From: Meloidogyne chitwoodi
Lineage: Eukaryota; Nematoda; Chromadorea; Rhabditida; Meloidogynidae
Direction of reading: 5' to 3'
DNA: 64,000 bases
Assembly (NCBI GenBank): GCA_015183035.1
Contig: JACZZP010000010.1
Span: forward strand, 806,001 to 870,000
The notes under the pieces are model-generated. The model saw only the letters and a program-made list of their open reading frames with translations, was not told the origin of the DNA and did no database searches. Positions 21,701 to 34,731 of this stretch are shown one piece after another. Numbering within the stretch: the first letter of the stretch is position 1; the number at the start of each line of letters is the position of its first letter. The position numbers and the translations under genes are program-made.

Positions 21701-24200
21701 TAATTTTAAAAAATTTAAATTAATTAAATTAAAAAAATATATTTTATTATAAATTATTTACTATTTATTTAATATAAATTAAATAGTTATTTCCTTTTCT
21801 TTTATTTAAAAAAAAAAGAAAATAATTATAAATATTCTTTTAATTTTAAGAAAATTTAATTAATTTATTTTAAACTTTTTTTTTAAGGATATTTTTAAAA
21901 ATAAATTTATTTCTTTTTATCTATTTTTAATCTAATAATTAAATAAAAAAAGTTTAATTGCAAAGGATTTTCAAAAAAATATAATTAAAATATTTATTAT
22001 AATTTAATTTATTATATCTGAATTTCTTCTTCATTTTTTTAATAATTTCTATAAAATAAAGTGTCAATTATTATTTTGAAAAATAAATTAATTTAAATAA
22101 ATTTGTAATTAAATCATTAAAAAAGGATATATTTTAATTAAAAAAATATATTTATTTTTTAAAAATAAATATATTAAAATTTTATTTTGTATTTTATAAA
22201 TATAATTATTTTATTTTAATAAATTATAAGCATTTTATTTTTTAAATAAATAAATTTAAAAAAAATATTTATTTTCTAAAAAATTAATAATTTTAACCTA
22301 AAATTTTCATCATTGCGTGTGTTTTACAAAATAATTTGTAAACAAGAATATATTACTTATATTTATTTATTATTATTCTCTTAATAATTTCAACATAAAG
22401 CATAAATATATATATATTTCATTGCCTTAAATCTTCAAATAAAAAATATATTTTTGTTTGTTTCTTCTATCCTTTACATTTCCGCCCCCATTCTTCTTTT
22501 TTTTTTATTACTAAAAAGTAGTAATTCCTCATTATTTAAGTAAATTACTTTTCTTACTTTTTTCAACTGGTGGTCCTTTTTATTGTTAATCCTCTTCCTT
22601 ACAAGGCAATTCAATTTATTTCTACAAAGTTTGGCTTTTTTAAACAAATTAGAAAGGTAAAGAAAAGGAAAAGTTTTTATTTGGTTTTGGGTAATAAATA
22701 AATAAATAAAATAATTAGTAAATTAACTAATTTTTGAGAGAAAAATACAAAAAGTAAAAATAAAAATTAATATTAATTTATTTAAATTGTGAATATTATT
22801 TTTTACAAAATATATTTATTTATTCTTTAATTAAATTAAAAAATAAATTTAATAAAATTTAATTTAAAATAAATAAATAAACATTTCCTTTTATTAAAAA
22901 ATGAAAAAAAAAAAACATTTAAAGATTATAAAAACTTGAAAAAATAAATTGGAACTTTCAATAAACTTTTTCAGACAATTTATGAACAATTGAAGAGACA
23001 AGAGAGAAGAGAACCTCTTGAAGGGCATTTTTAAATATTTATTTATTTATTTAAATACCCCCAATTATTAAATATTATTTCTATAAAAATATTTATTTAT
23101 TTATTATAAGAGAGGAAGGAAAAATTCTTAAAATATTTTTTTTGCCAAAAATGATTGACCTAATATTATTATTATATAATAACTTTGTATGATTAATGTA
23201 ATCCTTAAAAATAAAAAGAACAAAAATATAAAAAAAAAAAAGAAAATTAAAATTCTCTTTAAAATGCGTAGGAGAATATTTAGAACAAATAAATACTTAA
23301 AAATAATATATTTATTTATTTAATTAATTAAAAGAGTCATAATTATTTAAATTTATTTGTTAATTTAAAAATACTATATTTTTAAATTCTGAGATAATTT
23401 TAAATTTTTTTTAACTTACTAAATTTTTATATAACTTTAAACAAATATAATTAAAAATTAGAGAAAAGCAATAAACCAAAGGTAAGTCAAAAATTAAATA
23501 ATAATAAAATATATTTTTAAAGGCATTAATTAATTTATTTTTATATAAAATGAGCACAAAAAGAATATATTATAATAAATTTTGCCAAAAAAAAATTATT
23601 TTTAAAAAACATTTATTAATATCAAAGGATTATCCAGAAGAAAAAAATATCAAAAATAATATGTTTTCTCTATTTAACTGGATATTCTTTTAAAATTATG
23701 TCTACAAAAGCTAAAAAGGTAATAGATAAATACACAAGTAGTAGTAGTAAAAAGAGAAATTAAGAAAGATTTTTTTAGTTAAATTTTCAGAATATTTACT
23801 TTTGAAAAAAAATTTTTTGTAAAATCTTTTTTTTTAATAATTACAAAAAAAATATTAATTTAAATAAAAAATTATTATTAATATATAATCAATTAAAATG
23901 ATTACAATTTTATAATAATTATTTTATAATTTTAATAACAAGAGAAAAATCAACGTTTATTATTTGTGTCCTCTGTAGATAAGAGTAAAGTGAATCACAC
24001 GGTCAGAATTGAATAACTAAAATAATATTTTTAATTTATATAATTAAAAATTTTGAATGGAAAAGTAAACAAAAAAATTGGAAAAATAAAAAAAAACAAT
24101 TCTGTGACTGGTTACATAAAAATATTTTAGATTAAAAAAGAAAATACATTTTTTTAATGATTATATTGTTTTTAAATTCTTATTTAAAATTAATACGTGT
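18708..24200. other. Extreme AT-rich gene desert
   Basis: About 5.5 kb made almost wholly of A and T, with reiterated TTTA/AAAT words. Many lines of 60 bases contain fewer than four G or C. No open frame with protein-like composition, inverted-repeat element or RNA gene is visible. It lies upstream of the GPCR start and downstream of the cysteine string protein gene. Composition becomes slightly more mixed around 22300-22700. Confidence 0.6.
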
Positions 24201-24208
24201 AGAGCTCC

Positions 24209-25621
24209 TCATTGTGCTGTTGAACCATAATTTGACATGACTGGATTAGAACATGTCGGTGTCTCAGGGTTATTAAAGTTTTGCTCTGAATAAGGAGGCG
24301 GAGGCTCATAACATTTTGTTATTTTTATTCCATGCTCATCTTCGTAAATCGTAAATTTAGTCTTATCATTAAAGATTGTATTATCAGTATTTTGTTGCTG
24401 TGGCTGTGTAGATATTGGATCTTCTGGATTGTTTGATAAATCAAATGGCTAAAATAATTAATAATTCTTTTAAAATATTGAACTTATATTTTAAAACAAA
24501 TTTAATATTTTATTATGAACAAATTAAATTTAATGTCAGGCATATTTAAATAATTACTTGTAACCTTGTTGAAGAATAGTTTAATCAAAAATTTACATTA
24601 TCACTGTCCATTCCTTTTGGCTTGTATTTACCACAACAGCAGTTACAACAACCATTAAAACAAAAGCAAAAGCAGCAGCAACAACAAAAACATCCACATG
24701 TCAAAAGGAATATTGAGCAAAACAGCCACTGAAATAATATTTTTTTAATTCAAAAAGCTAAAAATATATTTAAAAAATCTATCAAAATTTACCCTCAACC
24801 AAGGCTTAAGCATAATATTAAGGTGGTCTTCACCAAGCTGATCAGCCATCTAAAATTTATTTAAAAATAATAATCAAATCATAATTGACCTTAAGACCCA
24901 TATCACCATAATCATCGTAGATTTTTCTTTTTGACGGATTTGAAAGAATAGAATTTGCATAATTAATTTCTTGAAACTAAATAAAAAGGTATAATTATAT
25001 AAAAATAATGAATTACCTTCCTGTTAAAGTCTTCATTGTTCTGATTTTTATCAGGATGGTACTTTAATGCGAGACGACGGTAAGAACCTTGATAACAATT
25101 TTAATTATATTGTTAGTATATTTTTAATTAAAGATTTTTTGTTTTTCAATGTTAGAAAAATTTTGGCAAATATGTAATTTAATTTTTTACAGCAAACTAT
25201 ATTAAAAATCATAAAATAATTTTACGAATAAATTTACTTACGCTTGATATCATCGTCAGTTGCATTCTTAGTTAAACCCAAAACTTCGTATAGATTGTTC
25301 TTCTTCGTCAAGCTTAAGATAAATATAAAATAAAAATTAGTCATAAAAATAATAACTAATCCGTTAAAAATTAGATAATATTCTGGCGAAAGATTATAAT
25401 TTTCCCAGAATTTTTTTAATACGATTGATTTGCGCAATTAACACGAAAAACCAGCGTTTTATTAAAAAAATATGTATAAAAGATAAAAATAGAGTAAAAA
25501 AGAGATTATTGAGGTTGGGACACTAAGTTAAATTAAAAAAAAACCTGTCGTTCAAAAAACCACCAGCAGATCGTCTATTTTCACTGCTCGATGATCTTGT
25601 AAAATCTGGACTAGGAGTCAT
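24209..25621 (-). CDS. dnj-14: Cysteine string protein, DnaJ family (DNJ-14/CSP)
   Basis: CSP is a synaptic-vesicle co-chaperone of Hsc70 that protects SNARE proteins. The start is ATG 25619-25621 (MTPSPDFTRSSSSEN), which includes a potential PKA-like Ser region. The J domain follows in several exons: NLYEVLGLTKNATDDDIK, AYRRLALKYHPDKNQNN with the catalytic HPD, then YANSILSNPSKRKIYDDYGDMGLK. The diagnostic Cys string lies at about 24640-24720 (LLTCGCFCCCCCFCFCF, then NGCCNCCCGKY) and would be palmitoylated to hold the protein on membranes. The tail is Pro/Asn-rich and ends SNYGSTAQ (stop 24209-24211). Gene order, HPD and Cys cluster make the call firm. It is head to head with the ATP synthase gamma gene. 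Confidence 0.93.
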
Positions 25622-25992
25622 AGAATTATTGTAATATGCTACAAAAAATAATTGATTAATTATTTAGTTTAAAATAAAAAGAAATGAAAAAAATGACAAA
25701 TGAATTAGTACAAAACTTATGATTCACAGCGAAAGAAAAAATTGAAAGAGACTAAAATAGAGAATAATAATCGATGAGACGAAAAGAAAAATAGATTCAA
25801 AAAAGTCGTTTCGCAATCTCTTGGCGCAAAAACTCGTGGCGTTTTGTTTTAAGAAATGGTCGATTATTCGCCGCGAATCGATGATAACATTGTTTTTCTT
25901 TTACTGCGTTTGTCTAGTCATGTTCTTGTAAATTTTAACGTTTTTATTCTTGTTTTACGACTTTTCTTAATTTCAGTTTTTGTTATTTGGAC
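25622..25992. promoter_or_regulatory. Shared bidirectional promoter region
   Basis: Only 371 bp separate the two start codons, so both genes must be driven from here. The segment 25790-25960 is richer in G and C than its surroundings (TCGCCGCGAATCGATG). A TTTCAG just before the gamma-subunit ATG (about 25972-25977) could serve as a trans-splice acceptor. No TATA box is obvious. Confidence 0.45.
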
Positions 25993-27449
25993 ATGTTTCG
26001 CGCTATTTTATTTAATTGCCATCAACCATTAGTTTTGGCCAATCAAATTGATGGTCAGAGAGGATTTGCTACCCTAAAGGATATTTCAATTCGACTTAAA
26101 TCTATCAAGAATATTCAAAAGATAACTAAATCAATGAAAATGGTCTCTGCTGCTAAATATGCAAAAGCTGAAAGAGAACTTAAAGGGGCTCGTATTTATG
26201 GTACTGGAGCGCAGGTATTTTTTGAAAATTTGATGAGTGATGCTGCTCTAAAAGAAGAAGCAACTGTCACAGGAAATAAACGGATTATTGTCATGGTAAC
26301 TAGTGATCGTGGTCTTTGTGGTTCTGTCCATACTTCCATTGCAAAGGTTTGTTTAGTTTTAGGATTTTACATTCTAAGTATCCGTACGCATATTTTACAT
26401 TAACTAGATCAAAATGATATATTAGATAATATATTACAAAAGTAAATTATTTACATACATATCACTCAAATGCCAATGCATCACTCTCCTTTAATTGAAG
26501 AAGCTTTTATACATCAAATAGTTATGAATATTAATTTATTTATGTATCATGTTATTGTAAAATCAATTGTATATTTTAATCTTTTTGTTTGACCAGTTTT
26601 TTGTAATTAACAAAGATATTTTAAATTTTGTAATTTAAGTTGACAAGAAGTATTTTGGCTAGCAAACCAGAAGGCGTCGAATATAAACTTGTTTGTATCG
26701 GTGATAAATCCAGAGCACTAATGCAACGTCTTTATGCCAAGGACTTTCTTTTCACTGCCAATGAAATTGGACGTACCCCTCCAACTTTTCAAGATGCATC
26801 AATTACTGGTAACTTTTTAATTAAAATATTGATTAAAAAAATATTTTAATTAATTAGCTAATGCAATTCTCTCATCTGGTTATGATTTTGATGGAGTATT
26901 TTTTTAGATTTAATTTTTAGAATTTAAATTTTTGAGGGTGAGATCCTCTACAACCGATTCAAGACAGTTGTTTCTTTTGAGACGAAACGGCTTCCTATTC
27001 CATCTCTGCAAACTATTCGAAGCTCTCCTAATCTGAGTATTTATGATTCGATTGATGATGATGTTCTCAAACGGTATTTTGATTATAGTTTATAAATGGG
27101 ACTCGCCTGCCTTTTTAGTATAATAAGATTCCGTTAACAAAATTAATTTACAATATAAAATCTTTTACTCCTATTTTTACTTTTAATTTTTAGTTATATT
27201 GAATATTCTTTGGCTCAATTGATCTACTACGCTATGAAAGAGGGTGCCACTAGTGAACAAGCTTCTCGTATGACTGCTATGGACGGAGCAAGCAAAAACG
27301 CCGGTAAAATATTTTATCTAAATCAAATTTTAAAAATTTTTAATTAAGGAGAGATGATTGACAAATTGACTCTTCAATTTAACCGAACTCGACAGGCAGT
27401 GATCACCCGTGAGTTAATTGAAATTATCTCTGGTGCCGCTGCTGTCTGA
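25993..27449 (+). CDS. ATP5F1C: Mitochondrial F1-ATP synthase gamma subunit
   Basis: This is the rotor shaft of mitochondrial F1. ATG is at 25993 ([12 protein letters not shown]), followed by a short import sequence and then the mature start [20 protein letters not shown]. The family core [64 protein letters not shown] and [14 protein letters not shown] follow in order. The C-terminus [20 protein letters not shown] is almost invariant in the family. Exons are separated by introns at 26347-26638, about 26807-26856, about 26898-26934, about 27075-27193 and 27304-27347; the third uses a GAG acceptor. Stop TGA at 27447-27449. Length (about 295 residues) is normal. Confidence 0.96.
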
Positions 27450-30152
27450 TTTTGTTGTAGTTATATGAAAACAAAACAATAGGTTGAAAGGCATAGAAGT
27501 CTATAGATGATTGATTTTGATTTTTGTTATTTGCTGTTTTCTTTCAATTTTTGAGGGATAAAATATATTTTTATATGGTCGCTAATAACTTCTGGTCTTC
27601 AGGTTTGCTTTAACCTTAAAATCAAGATTTTAAAAAAATCATCTAATTTAAACCAGGTAATAGAGAGAAAAGTATTCTAATGTAAGGATCGCAAGGGTTT
27701 TGTTCTCATAGAATGAACTTAATATTTACACTTGATTTTCTCAATAAAAATTATTAAAATTAATATTTTTGGTTGTTTACGATTAAAAATTTAATGTTCT
27801 GCCCTTTATGTTTATTTTTAGTTTCTCATAATTTTATTTAATATTACTAATTTATAGAGAATAAAACCACAAATTTACACTCGTTATCGACGAATATGAA
27901 GAATATAATAATTTTACTTTTGTGTAATAAAACTATTAATTTACGACCGACCATATGGAAAAAAAATTAGTAATAATCTGCTGAACGCTATTTGCGTATG
28001 TTTTTGCGTCAAGGTGATTTTGTACTAAAAATAAATAATAAATATTTACGTGGTATTCCTAACGTTTTTGTCTATCTTTCGCGAATAAGAAGTGTGATTG
28101 ACAGTATTTCCTTCATTGTCATCATGCTCAAACATTAGTGTGTGCCCACACCAAAAATGTAATCGTTTGTGCCTAGAGTTCTAATTCACACTATTTTTTT
28201 ATTTCTTCTACATATACTTTTCTATTTATATTTTTATTTACAATTCCTTTAAAGGAATGAGGTTTTCGCGTTTTATGAATGTGGGTAGAAAGTGGTAAAG
28301 TTGTTTGTTTACTCGCCACTCCTCCACGACTTCCCGGCGCGGTCCTTTCAAAGGGGCAAGGCAATATCATTTTCGCCAAAAGCCCAAATTTTCTCTTCAC
28401 ACATTTATGCTTTTGAGATCGATCATCATGGAAGTTAACTAGCCCTATCTCTTTTTCTACGCCTCCATTATCACTATTTGCATTATAACTATTTCCACAA
28501 TTATCCTTTTAATTCTAACTAATACCCCCAAACCCACATTTAGTCGGCTTTAATATAATTTTTGTTTTTTTATATTTTTTTTAATTTTCAAATTTTATAT
28601 TAATCTTGTTGGATTTTGTTTATTTGTGGATTAATATTATGATTAAAATTTTTGGCTTTCCAATTCTTTCAGTGAAGAAGGATTGTTAAAATAGACTAAT
28701 CAAACAAAAATTCCCAGGTCTACGCTGTCTCTCTAAAGTTGGACTAACTTTTCTCTAATACATATTTCCTCCTCATACCGAGCAATAAGAATATTTTAAC
28801 CGGTCTATCCAACGCATTCCCTTGTATTTGCGTTGTTAAATGACAATACGATTGTTTATAAATCATTAATGTTTAACAACCCATTAAGACCTTTTAAAAT
28901 TTAAAATCCCATTACATATGTTTAGATAGATTATTATAACTTGGAATTTTATGTCTGGTAAAAATAGTGCACATACATATTTTGTTAATGGTAATACTTG
29001 CATAGGAAATTTAACTGTTTATTAAAAAATGAAGTTTTAAAACATCTTTTTTTGTAGTTGGAAAAAACATGCATTTTAACAAAAATATGCCTCAAACATC
29101 TATTGACTTGAAACTAATACGTAAAACAATTTTCATGCGAATGCACAAATAATGTATATATATTATGTTGTATCCACTAATCTTTGAACTGTTTACATTT
29201 GGCATAGAAAAGTGGTCTTTCACTCTTTAATATATCTACCTACAATATGTATTTGCATACTTAAATTATTAAACAATAAACAGAAAATTTAATAATTTTT
29301 ATTTTAAAAATTTTGGAATGACCATACTAAGGGATGGACGAGTTTCGTATTTCCAAATTTCGGATTTTTAGGTCATTTTTATTTCGGACATCGTATTTTA
29401 TTTTCCAATTTTGCCCATCCCTCCTATATACGTACATATGTAATTTCGATTTATTTTAAATTAAAATACAGGATCCAAAAATTTTGTCAGAAATTTCGGT
29501 AGCACCTTTCAAAATTTTGATGAGTATTGTTATTTTAATTGAGTATTAATATTAATTTCCTATCCAATTTTTAATTTTAAATGCTAAGATTAAATATGAC
29601 GTTTAAATTTCACACTCGTTCGTTAATAAATACATAAATATTTACAAACAAAAGGATGGAGACAATTCTAGAATATTGATTTTGAATATAAATAAAAATT
29701 CTCTTTTTATCATTCATTTTTTATTTAATAAGAACTTTGAAATAATTACAATTAATATTTTTATAGTTTAAACCTTAAACCGAATTATATATTGCGCGAT
29801 GATATTAAATAATTAATTACACATCGATTCATACACATATACTTAGTAACTCAATTTTTTCATATCAGATAGTTAAACAAAGAATTAAAGCGAAGCACGC
29901 GGCAAGGCTATAACTTTTCATTTATTAAACTTCTCTTTTTATGATTGATTTTTGGGTATTTTAATTTTGTCAAATTTTAAAATTTCGTTTTATTTCATGA
30001 TAGATTTTTAAATCAATTGTATATACATATTTTAAATCAATTAAATATATTTTAAATCAATTATGTATAAAAAAGAATAATCTCTAATGTTTATTCTTTT
30101 TTAATACTATTTAAACTATATTGTTTTCAGTTGTGAACCAATTTTCTTAAAA
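27450..30152. other. Intergenic, no gene supported
   Basis: It holds the 3' flank of the ATP synthase gene and the promoter side of ELL. A GC-richer patch lies at 28230-28390. A short inverted-repeat relic lies at about 29331-29421 (listed separately). A minus-strand frame at 28191-28400 is not protein-like. No tRNA B-box was seen. Confidence 0.5.
29331..29421. repeat. Possible small MITE relic
   Basis: AAGGGATGGACGAG at the left faces TTTTGCCCATCCCT at the right, an imperfect terminal inverted repeat about 90 bp apart. The flanks (CCATACTA and CCTATATA) are only loosely alike, so no clean target duplication can be claimed. Confidence 0.35.
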
Positions 30153-31888
30153 ATGCTCAAACAAAATATTTATCAACATTCCAATTCGTCTTCTTCCAGT
30201 GCTCAGCCCGAACAACAGGATTCTACTAGATTTGATGTTTTTGAACTCGCAAACGAAAACCAAGCTCAATCTAGCTTGTTGCTAAAGCTAACAGATGAGT
30301 GTAGCGTTGCAATAAGAAATGCAGTTAATTCAAAATGTCCTGTTCGTATGCACGTCAAAAATGGAGTAATGCTCACAAATTAGCTCTAAAGTTTTTATCG
30401 GCTTAAGGTAGCGACAATTGAGGTTCGTGATAAGGATGGAACGTGCATAAATTTCAAATGTTCGTTTCAAAATCAGCCAGCAACAGACACAATATGCTAC
30501 GATCCTAAACAAAATGTTTATAGGAATGTTGGAACAGCTACAACGACAAAAATACAGGTTATATTGAATTAAATTATTCCTTACTTAATAAAAAAAACGT
30601 ATTTCTTCTTCATTGATTAACTTTCATAATATTCCAATAGGTTCAAGCAACTGATAAAACCTTCGCTGAGATGAAAGAGAAAACCCAGCGGCTTGTTGAA
30701 GCAGAACAGCAGAAAAAAGCCAAGGATATCACAAAGATTCAACGGCCTTCAACAACTTCCAAAAAACCAATACAGGGTCACCAGTTAAATAATAGCCTTA
30801 TTAAAAGGAATATGTCAACAACAACAACTTCTGGGCATTCCAACACTAATAATATTCTTGCCAAGTTAAGTGCTTTAAAAAGAACGCATTCTCCGTCATC
30901 CTTGTGTGTTGCCACTACGAAGGTCAAGCGTGTAGAGAAACCAATTGAAAAGCCACCGCCATTAATTGTAAAAGAAACGAAGATGATCAAACAAGAGGAA
31001 GTTGCCGCAAAAAATATTGAGGTTGCAGTAAAGACTGTCCGTACAATTGAGGACACTGAACGCCGGAATGCACCACCGGTTAGAACTTTTTAAATTAATA
31101 AATTAAAACAATTTTTTGTTGATAAAAATTTACATTCTAAATCTTTACTTCTAATTTAAGCAGTATGCAAAGAAGCTTGAATTTGCTGCTGCTAATACAG
31201 TCAAATCTGATCCATTCTATGTTCCTAAAAGAAAGCCAATTCATCGGCCGCCATCTATCTCACCAGCATCGACAACAACTTCAACACCAAAAACTATCTC
31301 ACCACCACTTGCTGTTGCTAGGCCTGCTTCTGTTGACAGTGCACAGTTGCAACATAGTTCATCTTGCTCTCCTGAGGATTTAATTAACAATCAGGAAGAT
31401 AACAGCCGTCATCACGATGAGGGATCAATGACGCTCCCGACAAAGCCTTCCTGTGATTGGACACTCAAATTTGGGAAAATCACAAGCAGAGATGAGGCCA
31501 AGCTATATCATGGAATATTCAAGGTTTGACAGAGTTTCAGTCCGAGATTATAAATTCATTTTTAAGGAAGACTATCCAGAATATCGTAAATGCTACGATC
31601 TGATGGAAAAAGTTGCTGTCGAGTTTCGTACTCTCCAAACTAAGTTAAATTCTGCTAATTCTGATGCGGAACGTCTTGGGGTTTTTTTAATTTTTGTTTT
31701 TGTTGTTTTATTTTAAAATTAAGGTTGAAGATCAGATTAGAAGTAAATTTGCTTCTTATCAGTGCAATCAAACTTTTCTTCAACAACGTATGAGGCACAG
31801 TGATTTGCGCGCCAAATTGGACTTACTTAAGTGCCGTCTAAATGAATGGAAGGATAATGAGAAGAATAGATATAATATGGAGCTATAA
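30153..31888 (+). CDS. ell-1: RNA polymerase II elongation factor ELL
   Basis: ELL suppresses pausing by RNA polymerase II and works in super and little elongation complexes in the nucleus. ATG is at 30153, directly after TTTTCAG (30124-30130), a likely trans-splice acceptor. The N-terminal part (FDVFELANENQ, SLLLKLTDECSVAIRNA, then NGVATIEVRDKDGTCINFKC) fits the ELL N-terminal domain. A Lys/Ser/Pro-rich linker follows with KLSALKRTHSPSSL and KRKPIHRPPSISP. The C-terminus matches the occludin/ELL homology domain: DYKFIFKEDYPEYRKCYDLM, VAVEFRTLQTKLNS, then FLQQRMRHSDLRAKLDLLKC, with stop TAA at 31886-31888. Introns at about 30373, 30556, 31079 and 31524, and one in the C-terminal domain (about 31679-31722). 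Identification rests mainly on the C-terminal domain and overall order. Confidence 0.82.
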
Positions 31889-33508
31889 AAATGGTGGAAG
31901 GTGAGATATATAGAGATGAGATTATTAAGTATGTAAAACGGTTCTTCCAGTGTTATATTTTCTAGAATATTCTGGTTTTTAGTACAACATCGTAATTTTT
32001 TATATTCTGTATATTTAGGTAATTGTTATTTCTAAGCTTTCTATATTTTCTCTTTTCTGTTTAATAAAAGCATAGACCTGACCAGAAAATGAGAGCTATA
32101 TTTACCAGATTGAGATCCTAATTCTAAAATAAAATTTAATTAGTTATTTCTGCTTCATTTTTTATAACTCATGTCAGTCCTACAATCTTTGTTCCTAGAC
32201 TGGCCGAGTCTATGCATCAAATTGTTTTCCTCTACGCATACTTTAAACTTACAAGCCCATAGCTTAAAATTAGTTAATTACCCATAAGATCAGGTTTGAC
32301 TTTTCCTTAAATTCATTTAAATAAACGCTTCTTTTATAGAATAATTATTAAAAAAAGATGATTTAATTATAAGTTCCAAAACTACAAAACCAGTTTTTAT
32401 CTAGCAAATAAGCATGTTATTTAAGAAAAGCCTATATCTATGTACTATTATTATCTCAAAAAGCCTTATTTTATTTTATAAGCTTGTTAAATTTTGAGGG
32501 CCGTGTTATTGTTCATTTACGTGTATCTAGGTTTTCTTTAAAGTTGCGAGGTATTTTCTCTATCTTTAATTATCAGCTTTTTTATATGTAGAGGTCAAAT
32601 ATATTTTTAGAATATTTTTGAATGTTTATGAGGGATTTTTCTATTTATTTTTTATAAAAATTATTCGATTTCTACTTGAATTCACGCAATTATTTGTGAT
32701 AGTACATACATGTTCAATTTATATTTTATAAAATATTGGTAAAAAACACGAATTTCTGATTTTTTTGCCAGAAATTCTATTCCAAATATCACAAAAGGAT
32801 GTTCCTATTTAAAAAATCTGGTCAAAAAATCCCTCATAAATTGTTTTGATTTATTATTTTATTTTTTCAAAAAATGTTTTTTGACCAGTATTAAAAATTT
32901 TTCAATAATTTGAATAAAATTTTAATTTTGCAACATTTTAATAAAAACAAAAATTTATCTAAAATTTTGATAATAAATATTTGTATAATGCTCATTTTAT
33001 TTAGATAAAGAATAAAGAATTTTCTGTTAGATTTTGTTTTTCATTTTATTTGTCAAAAGCTTTAATTTAAAAGCAAAAAACAATATTATATTTAAAACTG
33101 ATTTGTAAATTTTATTTAAAAACTGAGATTTGAAAATAAATAAATCCTTTACTTAAAGTAAGGTTTTTACCTGAAAGATTAACATCTTATGAATTGATCT
33201 CTTTTATAAGTATTAGGCTACAACTAATACTTTATTAATTAAGAATATAAATAAAACATAAATATTGCCTAAATAAATTTAGTTAAATCATTATTCATAG
33301 ATAGAGTCATTTAATAAATTAATATAATTTGATTGAGAGTAATATATGTCCTATCGATTTTGGATTATTTTATTATGGGATAATAAAAATATTTAATTTC
33401 TGTTTTTAGACCAATCTCTTGTTAATAAAATTTTCTTCTAAAATAAACTTTTAATAATTTAATATAACTACTTTTATAGATTTATTTCAATTCTCTGCTG
33501 CAATTAAA
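31889..33508. other. Intergenic between ELL and TPR genes
   Basis: About 1.6 kb of AT-rich sequence. It is noticeably less monotonous than the 19-24 kb desert, but no open frame, repeat pair or RNA gene is supported. Confidence 0.5.
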
Positions 33509-34731
33509 ATGATAATGTCAGAAAAAAAGGAATTTGGTGAACAAGATATTACTAGTATGCTAGAAAATATGGAAGAGGCTAAAAAATATAATGAACAGGC
33601 TAAACAGGCTTATATGTCTCAGGATTATAGGTTTTCTTATTATATATTTTTAAAAGATTTTTAATTAGAAAATCTGCACAATATTATCATCGATGTATGC
33701 TATGTGCAAAAGCTGTTGTTCAGTTAACAAATACTGATTTGCGCGAAATGGCTCGTGTACTTCTTGACAATAAAACTAAAAATGTGAAATCAGAGAGTGC
33801 ACAAGTTAATGGGGTTGACTCAGATCAAAATTCTAAACAATGCCAAAATGAAGGTTTAACTCACTTTAGAATCCGTCATTTTTTAATTTTCTTCAAATTT
33901 TTTCGATTACCAAAATTTAGTTTCTACTAGTTCAAGAATTCGTCAAGATTCAACAACTCGTGGACAGGAGATTCACACTGAGGCCAGAGAATTAATGACA
34001 AAATGCTATAATAATTTGGCTGCTTGTCTTTTAGCACGTGAATCCAATACAAAAGATGACTTTTTGAGAGCAGTTTTCTATTGTGACAATGTATTTAATT
34101 TTAATTAATATATTTTTAAATTTGTATTTAATAGGTTTTGAAAGGAGATCCAAGTAATGAAAAGGCTATTTTTCGAAAAGGAGTTGCATTAATGAGGGCC
34201 CAAAACTGGGATAAAGCGATTGATCAATTTGAGCAATGCAAAGATAGTTTGTATTTTTTAACTATTTTATAATGTTTTAACTTATTTTTGATTCAGAATA
34301 ATTTAATCTTCTGAACTTAAAATTATTTTTTGGGAAATTCTAAATATTTTTAAAAAGATTTTTTATAACATTTTAGATGCTCAGGCAAAACTTTACACTA
34401 TTGATTGTCATCGATATATTGAGGAGGATCGTCGACGACGTGAGGCTGAAATTCGAGCCAATTTTGCAAAAGCACGTGGAGCAGTGGTTAGATTTTAAAT
34501 TTTAAGCCACATAAAAATAATTTTGATCATTTATTTTATTTTTTGATGAAATAAGTTTGGAATCGATATTTCTTCCTTTTCAGCTCCATCAAAAAATTTT
34601 CAAAATTAAATTAAATATTTTTATTATTTTAGAATAATGTGGATGCAGACAATGCTGATGGACTTCTACAAGATAATAATAACAATCATCCCCCGCCTCC
34701 TCCTACAATGAATGGACATGTGCAGCATTGA
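33509..34731 (+). CDS. Tetratricopeptide repeat protein, TTC9-like
   Basis: TPR proteins act as adaptors for protein partners. ATG at 33509 gives MIMSEKKEFGEQDITSML and then a first helix pair (EAKKYNEQAKQAYMSQDYRK, AQYYHRCMLCAKAVV). After a Ser/Gln-rich linker comes ELMTKCYNNLAACLLARES, with the NLAACLL typical of TPR and FKBP-type TPR domains. A third repeat is DPSNEKAIFRKGVALMRAQNWDKAI. A charged helix (EEDRRRREAEIRANFAKARGA) and a Pro-rich end (PPPPPTMNGHVQH) complete it; stop TGA 34729-34731. No peptidyl-prolyl isomerase domain is seen, which favours TTC9-like over FKBP. About six exons. TPR call firm; subfamily moderate. Confidence 0.72.

Noticed and set aside
28191..28400. 69-residue minus-strand frame in the intergenic region
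   Set aside because: No domain, splice pattern or conserved composition; it reflects a GC-richer patch.
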